Assembly: GCF_016702655.1 (NCBI RefSeq)
Contig: NZ_JADJDO010000008.1
Span: forward strand, 1-38,309
Direction of reading: 5' to 3'
Source of the DNA: Ideonella sp.
GTDB lineage: Bacteria > Pseudomonadota > Gammaproteobacteria > Burkholderiales > Burkholderiaceae_C
Length of the DNA: 38,309 nucleotides
Shown: positions 9,797-17,448 of the stretch, in pieces
Position numbering within the stretch: position 1 is the stretch's first letter
Layout of the letters: each line of letters opens with the position of its first letter
Notes under the pieces: generated by a model
What the model was told of the DNA's origin: nothing
Seen by the model: only the letters and a program-made list of their open reading frames with translations
Databases searched by the model: none
Position numbers and translations under genes: made by a program

Positions 9797-10750
9797 ATGC
9801 CCGCTCAGGCCGCCCAGACTCGGCCGGTCTTCGTCTTCAAGGCCGACGGCCAGCGCGGCCGGCGGTGGGCCGAAGTTTTTCGCCACGAGGCGCCGGACAT
9901 CGACTTTCGACTCTGGCCCGAGATTGGCGACCCGCACGCGGTGCGCTACCTCGCCACGTGGGTGGCGCCGGCCGACCTGGGCACGCAGTTCCCGAAGCTC
10001 GAGCTGCTGTTCTCCACCGGCGCCGGTGTCGACCAGTTCGACCTCGCCGCGTTGCCGCCGCGCGTGTCGCTGGTGCGCATGGTGGAGCCCGGCATCGTGC
10101 AGGGCATGGTCGAGTACGTGACGCACGCGGTGCTCGACCTGCACCGCGACATGCCGGCCTACCGGCGCGCGCAGCAGCAGCGGCAGTGGCAGCCGCTGCC
10201 GGTGCGCACGGCGGCCGAGTGCCGCGTGGGCGTGCTCGGCCTGGGCTCGCTGGGGCAGGCGGTGCTGACGCAGCTGGTCGCACTCGGCTTCGACGCCTCC
10301 GGCTGGAGCCGGTCGCGCCGCGAGCTGCCCGGCGTGCACTGCCATGCCGGCGACGACGAACAGGACGCCTTCCTCGCGCGCACGCAGATCCTCGTCTGCC
10401 TGCTGCCGCTGACCGACGCTACGCGCGGCGTGCTGAACGAGGCGCTGTTCGCCAGGCTGCCGCGCGGCGCGAGCGTGGTGCACGTGGGCCGCGGGCCGCA
10501 GTTGGTGGCCGCCGACCTGCTGCGTGCGCTGGATGCGGGCCAACTCGCCGAAGCCATGCTCGACGTCACCGACCCCGAGCCGCTGCCCGCAACCGACCCA
10601 CTGTGGCGGCACCCGCGCGTGCGCATCACGCCGCACATCGCCAGCATGACGCAGCCGCAGACCGCGGCGCGCGTCGTCATCGACAACCTGCGCCGCCATG
10701 CGCGTGGCGAGGCGCTGGTGGGGCTGGTGGACCGCGCGCGAGGCTACTGA
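9797..10750 (+). CDS. ghrA: D-2-hydroxyacid dehydrogenase, glyoxylate/hydroxypyruvate reductase A-like
   Basis: NAD(P)H-dependent reduction of glyoxylate or hydroxypyruvate is the role of the GhrA branch. The 317-residue product lacks the long N-terminal lobe of PGDH and matches GhrA length. Landmarks: STGAGVDQFD in the substrate domain, Rossmann motif VGVLGLGSLGQ, ICLLPLT-like LVCLLPLTDATRGVLN, the substrate-binding Arg in HVGRGPQLV, the Glu of DVTDPEPLP and the catalytic His in ITPHIAS. The chosen ATG is 20 bases after the acetyltransferase stop; a GTG at 9770 overlapping that stop is an in-frame alternative that would add nine residues. The symbol rests on similarity of layout, and the substrate has not been shown. 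Confidence 0.82.
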   Translation: MPAQAAQTRPVFVFKADGQRGRRWAEVFRHEAPDIDFRLWPEIGDPHAVRYLATWVAPADLGTQFPKLELLFSTGAGVDQFDLAALPPRVSLVRMVEPGIVQGMVEYVTHAVLDLHRDMPAYRRAQQQRQWQPLPVRTAAECRVGVLGLGSLGQAVLTQLVALGFDASGWSRSRRELPGVHCHAGDDEQDAFLARTQILVCLLPLTDATRGVLNEALFARLPRGASVVHVGRGPQLVAADLLRALDAGQLAEAMLDVTDPEPLPATDPLWRHPRVRITPHIASMTQPQTAARVVIDNLRRHARGEALVGLVDRARGY

Positions 10751-10761
10751 CGGCTTCGGAT

Positions 10762-11047
10762 TCACCAGCGGTCGGGCAGCCGCCGCGATGTGTGGAACAC
10801 CCGCAGAATCTCGATCGTTTCGCGCCGTACAAGGTAGGGCACGATGTAGTGCGTATTGCTTACGATCAGTTCACGTGTGCCAGGAACCCGACCAGGCCGG
10901 CCGAGCCCGGGTTGCTGCGCCAACTGAGCTACTGCATCGAGTACTCGCTTGACGACCAGACTCCGCGGCAGTCGCATCGTCAGCTGCGATGTAGGCGGCT
11001 TCATCGTCGAGGTTACGCAGTGCCTTGCGCAGCCATCTAAGCCGCAT
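10762..11047 (-). CDS. ParE/RelE-family toxin, one frameshift
   Basis: Small toxin of a type II toxin-antitoxin pair. From ATG 11047 the frame reads MRLRWLRKALRNLDDEAAYI and AADDATAAES; after one extra base near 10957 it resumes VVKRVLDAVAQLAQQPGLGR, GRVPGTRELIV, THYIVPYLV and ETIEILRVFHTSRRLP. This is the standard ParE/RelE end, with the conserved GR.G.TREL and I.YRV..D.IEILRV.H pattern. The joined product is about 94 residues. Its start overlaps the antitoxin stop by 11 bases, the normal antitoxin-first order. The single shift either inactivates the toxin or is a base error. ParE poisons gyrase and RelE cuts mRNA; the form here looks more ParE-like. Confidence 0.85.
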
Positions 11048-11279
11048 TCAGGTTCCACTTCTTCGCGAGCGCAGCGACCTCCTTGTCGTCGGCGAAGTCA
11101 CCGGCGTCGGCCTCCTTCAGCGCCGCTTGGACATCGCCGATCTGCCACTCGTTGCTTTCAACGTACGCGCGGATGGCTTCGGCAGCGAGAAATGACTTGC
11201 TGCGCTGGGTCGCCTCCGCCAGGACGTCGAGGCGGTCCTTGACGTCGTCTTCGAGGCGGACGGTCATCGTCGTGGACAT
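11037..11279 (-). CDS. Ribbon-helix-helix antitoxin (ParD/CopG-like)
   Basis: The 80-residue protein is the cognate antitoxin of the downstream ParE-like gene. The N terminus MSTTMTVRLEDDVKDRLDVL plus RSKSFLAAEAIRAYV is the RHH DNA-binding fold, in which the TVRL strand pairs in a dimer. The acidic C-terminal half (QAALKEADAGDFADDKEVAA) is the usual toxin-wrapping segment and ends KKWNLNAA. ATG 11279 has AAGG eight bases upstream. Antitoxins of this type repress their own promoter together with the toxin, and the AT-richer repeat just upstream is a fitting operator. The gene is intact. Confidence 0.9.
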   Translation of the reverse strand: MSTTMTVRLEDDVKDRLDVLAEATQRSKSFLAAEAIRAYVESNEWQIGDVQAALKEADAGDFADDKEVAALAKKWNLNAA

Positions 11280-11318
11280 GGTTTGCCTTGAAGTACTGCA
11301 ATGTACACATCCTACTAC
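11280..11318 (-). promoter_or_regulatory. Likely autoregulated promoter/operator of the toxin-antitoxin pair
   Basis: Immediately upstream of the antitoxin, the minus-strand text contains TGTACATTGCAGTACT, with two GTAC boxes spaced by six bases around TGCA. This is an imperfect palindrome of the kind bound by RHH dimers. The location is right for autorepression. The assignment rests on position and symmetry only. Confidence 0.4.
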
Positions 11319-11599
11319 AGGTCGGCCGCGCTGTCGTTCAACGGTTGCTTCGCGCTGCCCTTCGGTGCCACGCCACATGGCTGGCATCTGCCGACCTCAT
11401 CTGGCCTCATGGCGCCGTTGCCTGACAGATCCGTGCGGACCCGCCTCGGCTGCAAGTCGACCGCGCACTCCACGGCCATCCAATCGATCAGTTGCTGAAC
11501 ATCGGCGTGCGTCACTGGTCCGGCCGCGCGGAGAGGGGCGCGTCGGGGGATAGCATTCATCGACTCGGCTGGCGCCGCCGCCGATGAACCATTGCCGAC
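11319..11599. other. Intergenic stretch with no supported gene
   Basis: About 280 bases lie between the toxin-antitoxin promoter and the permease. Open frames exist on both strands but none shows a family motif or a ribosome site. I see nothing certain here beyond the permease leader. Confidence 0.4.
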
Positions 11600-12982
11600 T
11601 TGAGCCCGAGACCACCGCCTTCTTCGTCGCTGACCACGCCTCACCTGGCGCGCAATGCCGTGGGCTTTCCGACCGCGTTGGCCACTGCGGTCGGTCTCGT
11701 GATGGCAAGCCCGGTGATGCTCACGGCGAGCTCCGGCGTGTCGCTCGGCGGCGGGCTGTTCTTCGTCGCGATGCTCGTCGCGGCCGGGCTGATGGCGCTG
11801 CAGGCCACGACCTTCGCCGAGGCGGCGACGCTGCTGCCCACGGCCGGCTCGGTCTACGACTACATCGCCTGCGGGCTCGGCCGCGTCGCTGCGATCACCG
11901 GCACGCTGTCGACCTTCCTGCTGGTACACGCCTTCGCCGGTAGCGCGGTCACCGTGCTCGCCGGCGTGATGGCGACGGTGCACTTCGACGCGCTGCACGC
12001 GCTGCTCGTCGCGCACGACGCGACCTGGGCGGTCGGCGTCGCGCTGGTGATCGGCTTCGCGGTGCTCAACTACTTCGGCATCTCGCTGTTCGCGCGCGTC
12101 GAGATCGTCGTCACGGCGGCGATGTGGGTCACGCTGATGGTCTTCGGCGTCGGCGCGCTGCTGCAGCCGGCGGCGGCCGGCGCGCCGGATGGCTTCGGCG
12201 CCTCGCGCATCGGCGGCGATGCCGCGGCGGCGTTCTCGCTCGTCGGCATGGCGCTGTTCATGTTCCTCGGGCTGGAGTTCGTCACGCCGCTCGCGCCGTC
12301 GATGCGCGCACCGCAACGCACGATCCCGCGCGCGATGGGCCTCGGGCTGCTGCTGGTGTGGCTGTGCACGACGCTCTGGGGCCTGGCGATGGTGCGCCAG
12401 GTGCCCGACGCCTTGGTCCGCGACGGCACGCTGCACCTGCTCGAGACGCCCGAGGCCGTGCCGATGATGGCGACCGCGGTGCTTGGCCCGGCGGGGCGCG
12501 TCTGGCTCGGCATTGCGTTCCTGCTCGCCGGCGCGGCGACGATCAACACGCTGATGGCCGCGCTGCCGCGCCTGCTCTACGGCATGGCGCTCGACGGCGC
12601 GCTGCCGCGCGCGTTCGCGTGGCTGCACCCGCGCCACCGCACCCCGGTGCTCGGCATCGCGGTCTCGGCGGCGATCCCGGTGATCGGCGCGATCGCGGTG
12701 CGGGGCGACGTCACCCGGATCATGCCGCTCGTGCTGGCCGGCGTCTGCGCCTGGTCGGCGTCCTACGTGCTGGTCAACCTGTCGCTGGTGATGCTGCGCT
12801 GGCGCAGGCCCGACCTCGTGCGGCCGTTTCGCACGCCGTGGTTCCCGCTGCCGCAGTTGCTGGCGTCGGCCGGCATCGTCGCTGCGCTAACCGACATCGC
12901 GCCGCCGACGATCGCGCCGGCCGCGGTCTACGGGCCGTTCGCCGTGGTGCTTGCCGGCAGCTTCGTCTACGCGCTGGTCTGA
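11600..12982 (+). CDS. APC-family amino acid permease
   Basis: Polytopic inner-membrane transporter of 460 residues with about twelve hydrophobic segments. Helix 1 shows the substrate-site glycines in VGLVMASPVMLTASSGVSLG. The second region MALQATTFAEAATLLPTAGS with VYDYIACGLG is the APC consensus (E-L-A-x-x-x-P-x-x-G). A later loop reads PRAMGLGLLL, and APC-type LPRLLYGMALDGALPRAFAW comes after helix 8. The C-terminal part YVLVNLSLVMLRWRRPDLVR with PFRTPWFPLPQL is also typical. The only codon that fits a full N terminus is TTG 11600; no strong ribosome site is visible. It stands alone, so the transported amino acid or amine cannot be named. The gene is intact. Confidence 0.88.
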   Translation: MSPRPPPSSSLTTPHLARNAVGFPTALATAVGLVMASPVMLTASSGVSLGGGLFFVAMLVAAGLMALQATTFAEAATLLPTAGSVYDYIACGLGRVAAITGTLSTFLLVHAFAGSAVTVLAGVMATVHFDALHALLVAHDATWAVGVALVIGFAVLNYFGISLFARVEIVVTAAMWVTLMVFGVGALLQPAAAGAPDGFGASRIGGDAAAAFSLVGMALFMFLGLEFVTPLAPSMRAPQRTIPRAMGLGLLLVWLCTTLWGLAMVRQVPDALVRDGTLHLLETPEAVPMMATAVLGPAGRVWLGIAFLLAGAATINTLMAALPRLLYGMALDGALPRAFAWLHPRHRTPVLGIAVSAAIPVIGAIAVRGDVTRIMPLVLAGVCAWSASYVLVNLSLVMLRWRRPDLVRPFRTPWFPLPQLLASAGIVAALTDIAPPTIAPAAVYGPFAVVLAGSFVYALV

Positions 12983-13422
12983 ACGGTCGCAGTGCGGCGG
13001 CAGCGGCCGTTCTCCCCGGTGCCGGTCGAGCAGGTGCTCGAACGCGAATGGGGATCAGCCGCACCCCGCGACGCGGCCTGATCCACCGCCGGCGCCTTCA
13101 GCCTCTCATACGAGCTTCGCATTCAATCGCATAGAAAGCCACTGCCGGCTGTCCGCGCACAGCGGCCATTGGACTGACCGTCGACTAGCGGAAGTCTTGG
13201 GGCTCCTGGCGGCCAGGAGCTGTCGCGGGCAATAGGCGGCTTCCGGGGTGAGACAGTCATCGCTGCCATCCTGGAGCAGCCGGCTATTGAGGTGATGATG
13301 AGCCGACTGGACCCTCAACCGCTGCCCCAAGGCGCCGGGCGCACGACGAGGCTGCCGCAGTCTCGAACGGCTCCCGGATCAGCAGACCCGAGCCCCCTCC
13401 GCGAAGAATGTTCTCTCCCGCG
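12983..13422. other. Intergenic region with one dispersed repeat
   Basis: Some 440 bases follow the permease. Apart from the repeat at 13109-13152, I find only unsupported short open frames. No clear terminator with a T tract is present after the permease. Confidence 0.4.
13109..13152 (+). repeat. Dispersed repeat, copy A
   Basis: The core ATTCAATCGCATAGAAAGCC is followed by ACTGCCGGCTGT. The core is found again in inverted orientation at 14006-14050 and, with a few changes, in direct orientation at 21261-21305. Within the unit, the CGGC..GGC and GCC..GCCG halves can pair into an imperfect hairpin in copies B and C; copy A is weaker. All copies are intergenic. Confidence 0.7.
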
Positions 13423-13744
13423 TCAGCCGCCGCTGCACGCAACCGGCATGGCGCGCCCGACGGCCCACGACATGCGGCCCTGTTCAATGACGAGCGTCTG
13501 GGGTCCATTGGAGAACGTGGTGCCAGCCTGTCCTATCGCCGGGAGAGTAACGGCGGTCGCCCCGTCAACAGACACCGAGGCGCTTTCTCCCATCAAGCGC
13601 ACGGCCAGGCGTGTTCCGTTGCAGACGTAGCTACTGACCGGATAGGGATTGCCGACGCCGATCGATGAGCTTGGCCGGATGTTGACACGCAGCCAGCGCC
13701 CAGATGGCCAACGCGCCGACGGTCGAACAAACACCTTTTCGCAT
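13423..13744 (-). CDS. MliC-like lysozyme-inhibitor lipoprotein (one frameshift)
   Basis: MliC proteins are outer-membrane or periplasmic lipoproteins that bind and inhibit c-type lysozyme. The start is ATG 13744, preceded by GGGAGGA. The signal MRKGVCSTVGALAIWALAAC ends in a good lipobox (LAAC). After about twelve residues one extra base (between 13640 and 13700) shifts the frame. The mature domain then reads YVCNGTRLAVRLMGESASVS, DGATAVTLPAIGQAGTTFSN, GPQTLVIEQGRMSWAVG and ends PVACSGG. The paired cysteines (YVC and VAC), the LP..S.SG.x.y pattern and the short size (about 106 residues joined) fit MliC. Inverted repeats lie on both sides. No operon partner. Confidence 0.7.
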
Positions 13745-14005
13745 TCATCCTCCCTCAATCGGTTCCGTGGCGATGCCACCATCGTCGTTGCAACCGGTCG
13801 CTGTACCCGTGAGTTAGCTCGCGACGCGCCGGCCCTCCGCAGTGTATGCGGCGCTGAACGGGTTGCAGCCAACTGTGGCGCCAGTTCCCGGGTTGCGATG
13901 GATGAGCACGGTGGGGTGGGCGGCAGCGCCGGCCGGGCAACCGGCGCACGGACTCGCCGGGGGCACAGCGGCGTGTATCCTGTAGCGAGGCGAGACCCGG
14001 CGCGG

Positions 14006-14050
14006 TGTAGCCGGCAATGGCTTTCTATGCGATTGAATGCCAAGCCGTAT
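14006..14050 (-). repeat. Dispersed repeat, copy B (inverted relative to copy A)
   Basis: Minus-strand text ATACGGCTTGGCATTCAATC continues GCATAGAAAGCCATTGCCGG. It lies five bases beyond the stop of the amidohydrolase gene. Together with copy A it brackets 13153-14005, including the MliC-like gene, as an inverted repeat. It can form an imperfect hairpin and could act as a processing or termination signal for the amidohydrolase mRNA. Confidence 0.7.
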
Positions 14051-14054
14051 CAGA

Positions 14055-16016
14055 TCAGTGCTTGTGCCCGTCGCCGCGGCCGTGCGGCGCGCCCGGCACG
14101 TTGCCCGGGATCGCACGGCCGGTGGAGCCGCGCGGGCTCAGCACGCGGGCCCGGGCGCTGATCGCCGCGCGCTGCGGCGTCACCATCCCTGCGAAGGCGT
14201 CGAGCGCGGCGACAACCTGCCCGCCCACCATCGTCAGCAGCACGCGGTTGCGGCCGAGCTCCTCGTCGGGCACGGTGAGGAAGTCGCGCTCGAGCACGAT
14301 CAGGTCGGCGAACTTGCCGACTTCTATGCTGCCGATCTGACTCTCGAGCCGCAGTTGGTGGGCAGCGTTCACGGTGATCGCGGCGAGCACTGCGTCGCGC
14401 GAAAGCGCCGGGTCGGCGTTGATCGGCCCCTCGAAGATCGGCGCGAAGCTCGCGGCGCTGTGCGGGTTGGTCGGATCGCCCGCGCGCGTGACGCCGATCT
14501 TGAGCGCGAGGAAGGTGTCGAACGGATCGATCGGCCAGTCGCTGCCGTGCACGATGCGCGCGCCGGCGAGCTGCAGGCTGCCCGAAGGCTCCATGCGCGC
14601 GAAGCGCTCGGCGCCGAGGTGGCTCTCGGTCTCGCCAATCGAATAAGGCGCGCGCTGCGCCCATTGGAACGACATCGTCGCCATCACGTCGAGCGCGGCG
14701 AAGCGCCCGTAGTCCGCCACCGCGACGGTCTCGTCGTGCGCGATCGCCGGGCGGAAGTCGGCGCCTGGCCGCGCCTTGCGCGTCGCGGCCACCGCATCGA
14801 GCACGGTGCGCACGCCGCGGTCGCCGGTGGCATGCAGATGCATGTCGAGCCCGGCGTCGACCGTCGCCAGCATCAGCGCCTGCAGAGAGGCCGGCGTGTA
14901 GTACTGCTCGCCGAGGTTGGTGCTCTCCACCCACTGCGGCGCGGCCTCGGTGCCGATGTTGCGCAGGTAGGGCGTCAGCAGCGCGCCGGTGTCGGCCGGT
15001 GCGTTGACCACGCCGTCCAGGAACACCTTGACGATGCGGGAGTGGACGCCCGGCGCCGGCAGGGGCCCGGCGGCGTCGGCCTGCGCGGCGAGTGCCTTGG
15101 CCTGCGCGATCGCGTCGGCCGGCGCGCTGTTGGCGGTGGCCGGGTCGAGATTGATCGCGAGGTTCACGCGGGCGCTCAGCTCGCCCGCATCGCGCAGCGC
15201 CTTGAAAACGCGCAGGTGCGGCTCGCCGGCCGCGGCGTCCATGAAGGTCGTGATGCCCTGCTCGCGCAGCGCGGCGAGCGCGGAGCGGCCCTGCTTCAGT
15301 TGATCGGCCTCGCTGTCGGGAGGGATCGCGCCCTTGAGCTGAAAGCCGGCGGCGTCCTCGCAGATGCCGCTGGGGTTGCCGCCGCCGTCGCGCAGGAACT
15401 TGCCGCCGGCCGGGTCGGGCGTCGCCGCGCCGATGCCGGCCAATGCGAATGCGCGCGAATTCGCGAGCACGGAATGGAAGTCGCTCGACGTGACCGCGAT
15501 CGGCCGCGTGGTGGCCAGGCCGTCGAGCAGCGCCCGGGTCGGGTCGGCATCGAGTGCGGCGGTGGACTGGCGGTCCCAGTTGACCGCTTCGAGCCAGGTG
15601 TCGGGCCCGACCTCGGGCGTGGCGTCCAGGCAGGCCTGCAGGCGCTCGGCGAGCTCCGCGCGCGTCAGCGGCACGTAGGCCAGGTCGCACAGCAGCAGCG
15701 CGCGACCTCCTGCCAGCGAATGCAGGTGCGCATCAACGAAGCCCGGCATCAGCATGCGGCCATCGAGCTCGATCACCTTCGTACCGGCGCCGATGCGCTG
15801 GGATGCATCGGCGTCGGAGCCGACGAAGGCGATGCGCCCGTTGCGCACGGCCACCGCCTGCGCGATGCTGCGCTGGCCGTCCATCGTGACGACCTTGCCG
15901 CCGCGCAGCACGACGTCCGCCGGGTCGTATCCCTCGCCGTCGCCGCAGCCGGCGACGATGCCGGCGAGCGCGATCGCCGCCGAAAGCAGTGCAACGCCTG
16001 TCTTGCTTACCCTCAT
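14055..16016 (-). CDS. Amidohydrolase family lipoprotein (YtcJ/Amidohydro_3-like)
   Basis: Metal-dependent hydrolase of 653 residues, longer than the common 540-580 of YtcJ-like enzymes because of a signal and a C-terminal tail. The N terminus MRVSKTGVALLSAAIALAGI with VAGC is a lipoprotein signal with lipobox IVAGC, so the enzyme is membrane-anchored outside the cytoplasm. The metal site begins at MPGFVDAHLHSLAGG; later come LDMHLHATGDRGV, RPAIAHDETV and the conserved IVHGSDWPIDPFD with its metal Asp. IGSIEVGKFADLIVLERDFL is the returning beta-sandwich. The C-terminal tail is rich in Gly and His (HGRGDGHKH). The substrate is unknown. The gene is intact and stands alone; the LuxR regulator upstream, in the same direction, may control it. 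Confidence 0.9.
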   Translation of the reverse strand: MRVSKTGVALLSAAIALAGIVAGCGDGEGYDPADVVLRGGKVVTMDGQRSIAQAVAVRNGRIAFVGSDADASQRIGAGTKVIELDGRMLMPGFVDAHLHSLAGGRALLLCDLAYVPLTRAELAERLQACLDATPEVGPDTWLEAVNWDRQSTAALDADPTRALLDGLATTRPIAVTSSDFHSVLANSRAFALAGIGAATPDPAGGKFLRDGGGNPSGICEDAAGFQLKGAIPPDSEADQLKQGRSALAALREQGITTFMDAAAGEPHLRVFKALRDAGELSARVNLAINLDPATANSAPADAIAQAKALAAQADAAGPLPAPGVHSRIVKVFLDGVVNAPADTGALLTPYLRNIGTEAAPQWVESTNLGEQYYTPASLQALMLATVDAGLDMHLHATGDRGVRTVLDAVAATRKARPGADFRPAIAHDETVAVADYGRFAALDVMATMSFQWAQRAPYSIGETESHLGAERFARMEPSGSLQLAGARIVHGSDWPIDPFDTFLALKIGVTRAGDPTNPHSAASFAPIFEGPINADPALSRDAVLAAITVNAAHQLRLESQIGSIEVGKFADLIVLERDFLTVPDEELGRNRVLLTMVGGQVVAALDAFAGMVTPQRAAISARARVLSPRGSTGRAIPGNVPGAPHGRGDGHKH

Positions 16017-16155
16017 GGTCTCCCCCGGACATCGCCCGACATGGGCGTGGCCGAAGATAGCGGCCAGTGAGCGACGCGGCCCTCTGCAAATGCAGAGGGT
16101 CTTCAGCTCATCTGATTGGCGACCATGTTCAGCAGCCGCGCCAAACTCGCACCCC

Positions 16156-16230
16156 CCTCACCTCAACCTCTCCCCGTGCCGGGGAGAGGGTTCTCCCTCT
16201 CCCGCTGGCGGGAGAGGGCAGGGTGAGGGT
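16156..16230. repeat. Double-hairpin intergenic repeat (CCCTCACC/GGTGAGGG type)
   Basis: Two strong stem-loops lie side by side: CTCTCCCCGTGCCGGGGAGAG folds at about 16169-16189 and a CCCTCTCCCG/CGGGAGAGGG stem folds at about 16195-16218. They are enclosed by outer arms CCCTCACC and GGTGAGGG. This is the layout of a widespread proteobacterial extragenic palindrome family. It lies between the LuxR gene and the amidohydrolase gene, just past the LuxR stop, where it could end or stabilise the transcript. Confidence 0.8.
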
Positions 16231-16276
16231 GGTGGCCGCGGCAGACGATTGCGCTGGAGGTTCATCGCCAAACAAC

Positions 16277-17263
16277 TCAGCCCATGCGTCGGCGGGGTCC
16301 ATGGCCAGCGAGTGCGCGGCCGAGAGCGACCTTGTCGGAGACGCCGAGCGTCAGATAGGCCCCGCGCAAATAGGTGCGCACCGTGGCCGGGGCGAGGCCG
16401 GTCGCGCGCGCGATTTCCTTGTGCGAGCGTCCGTCTGCATACAGCAGCGCGACGCTCATCTCCCGCGGCGGCAGCAGCGCGGCGCGCCGCTGCGGCGCGA
16501 GGCTCAGCAGAACCAGATCGCCGCACTGCTGAGTACCGAGCCGGCGCGCGCCGAGCTTGAGCATGGCGCGCGGTCCGCGTGCGGCAACCGCCAGATCGGC
16601 CGGCAGCCGCGTGCCGTCCCACTGCGGATAGCGTTCGCGCAGCAGGAGCGCGAGGCGCGCGCCGACGTAGACGAAGTCGCCCAATCCATCGACAAGCCCA
16701 TGCGCGTCGCTCGCGCTGCCGGCGTCGCCGACCAGCGCGGCGATGCGCGCGCTCCAGCGCTGCATCAGGTGCGCGCTGAACTGCTCGAACAGCACGCGAT
16801 GCGCCGGCTCGAACGGCGGCGACGTGCGATGCCGGTACAGCGAGACGAACTGCAGCAGGCCGCTGCCCGCCAGCGCGCGCGTGATCGCCATCACGTGGTA
16901 GAGATCGTGGCGGCGTGAGAAGGCCTCCACCACGGGCTCCGGGTCGGCATAGCCGACCTCGCACACCACGGTGTCCAGGCGCCGCATCGATTCGCTGGCG
17001 AAGCGGTCGGACGCACTGATGCGATTCCATTCGCGCGCGAAGTCGGCGCTGAGGTTGATGCGGCCGCTGAGCCAGTTGCGCGGTGCAAGGCCATCCATGC
17101 CTCCCGAGCTCTCGCCCCACCACGCGGCGTCGAACGGCACGAGACTGCGCAGCCCCGCGAGGCCCTCGCTCATCAAGCGGGACGGGGAGACGTCGGCCGC
17201 CAGGCGATCGAGCGCGAGCAAGCGCGCGCTGAAGGCCTCGAGCGTCTGGCGGCCGATCTGCAT
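16277..17263 (-). CDS. LuxR-type transcriptional regulator
   Basis: DNA-binding regulator of 328 residues. The C-terminal HTH (about 265-320) reads LPPREMSVALLYADGRSHKE, then IARATGLAPATVRTYLRGAY and LTLGVSDKVALGRAL, the GerE fold with the usual kEIA...L..TV..hl pattern. The N-terminal 200 residues have PFDAAWWGESS and SDRFASESM segments like those of other orphan LuxR proteins of beta- and gammaproteobacteria. They lack a recognisable autoinducer pocket or receiver domain. It reads toward the amidohydrolase gene with the hairpin repeat between, and away from the aldehyde dehydrogenase set at 17449; either may be its target. The gene is intact. Confidence 0.88.
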   Translation of the reverse strand: MQIGRQTLEAFSARLLALDRLAADVSPSRLMSEGLAGLRSLVPFDAAWWGESSGGMDGLAPRNWLSGRINLSADFAREWNRISASDRFASESMRRLDTVVCEVGYADPEPVVEAFSRRHDLYHVMAITRALAGSGLLQFVSLYRHRTSPPFEPAHRVLFEQFSAHLMQRWSARIAALVGDAGSASDAHGLVDGLGDFVYVGARLALLLRERYPQWDGTRLPADLAVAARGPRAMLKLGARRLGTQQCGDLVLLSLAPQRRAALLPPREMSVALLYADGRSHKEIARATGLAPATVRTYLRGAYLTLGVSDKVALGRALAGHGPRRRMG

Positions 17264-17448
17264 CGGCGGCAGTGTAGGCGGCTCGACCCAGGGTCAGGCT
17301 GCTCGGAGCCTGCCAAACGGCATGCTGTGCGAAGGCCGCGAAACGGCAGCTTCGTGGTACCGGAGGGCTCATTTCGGGATCAATGCGCGGCGGCCGGATG
17401 TTGCAATGAGGTCATCTCGAAACACCCATTCCACAGCCACAGCGAGGC

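Noticed and set aside
12981..13012. GAACGG...CCGTTC inverted repeat after the APC permease as a terminator
   Set aside because: The stem is only six base pairs with a 20-base loop and no T tract follows, so chance is a sufficient explanation.
14037..16070. Very long open frames opposite the amidohydrolase and other GC-rich genes
   Set aside because: They are antisense shadows with Arg/His/Gly-rich low-complexity text and no family motifs, while the opposite strand encodes a clear enzyme.
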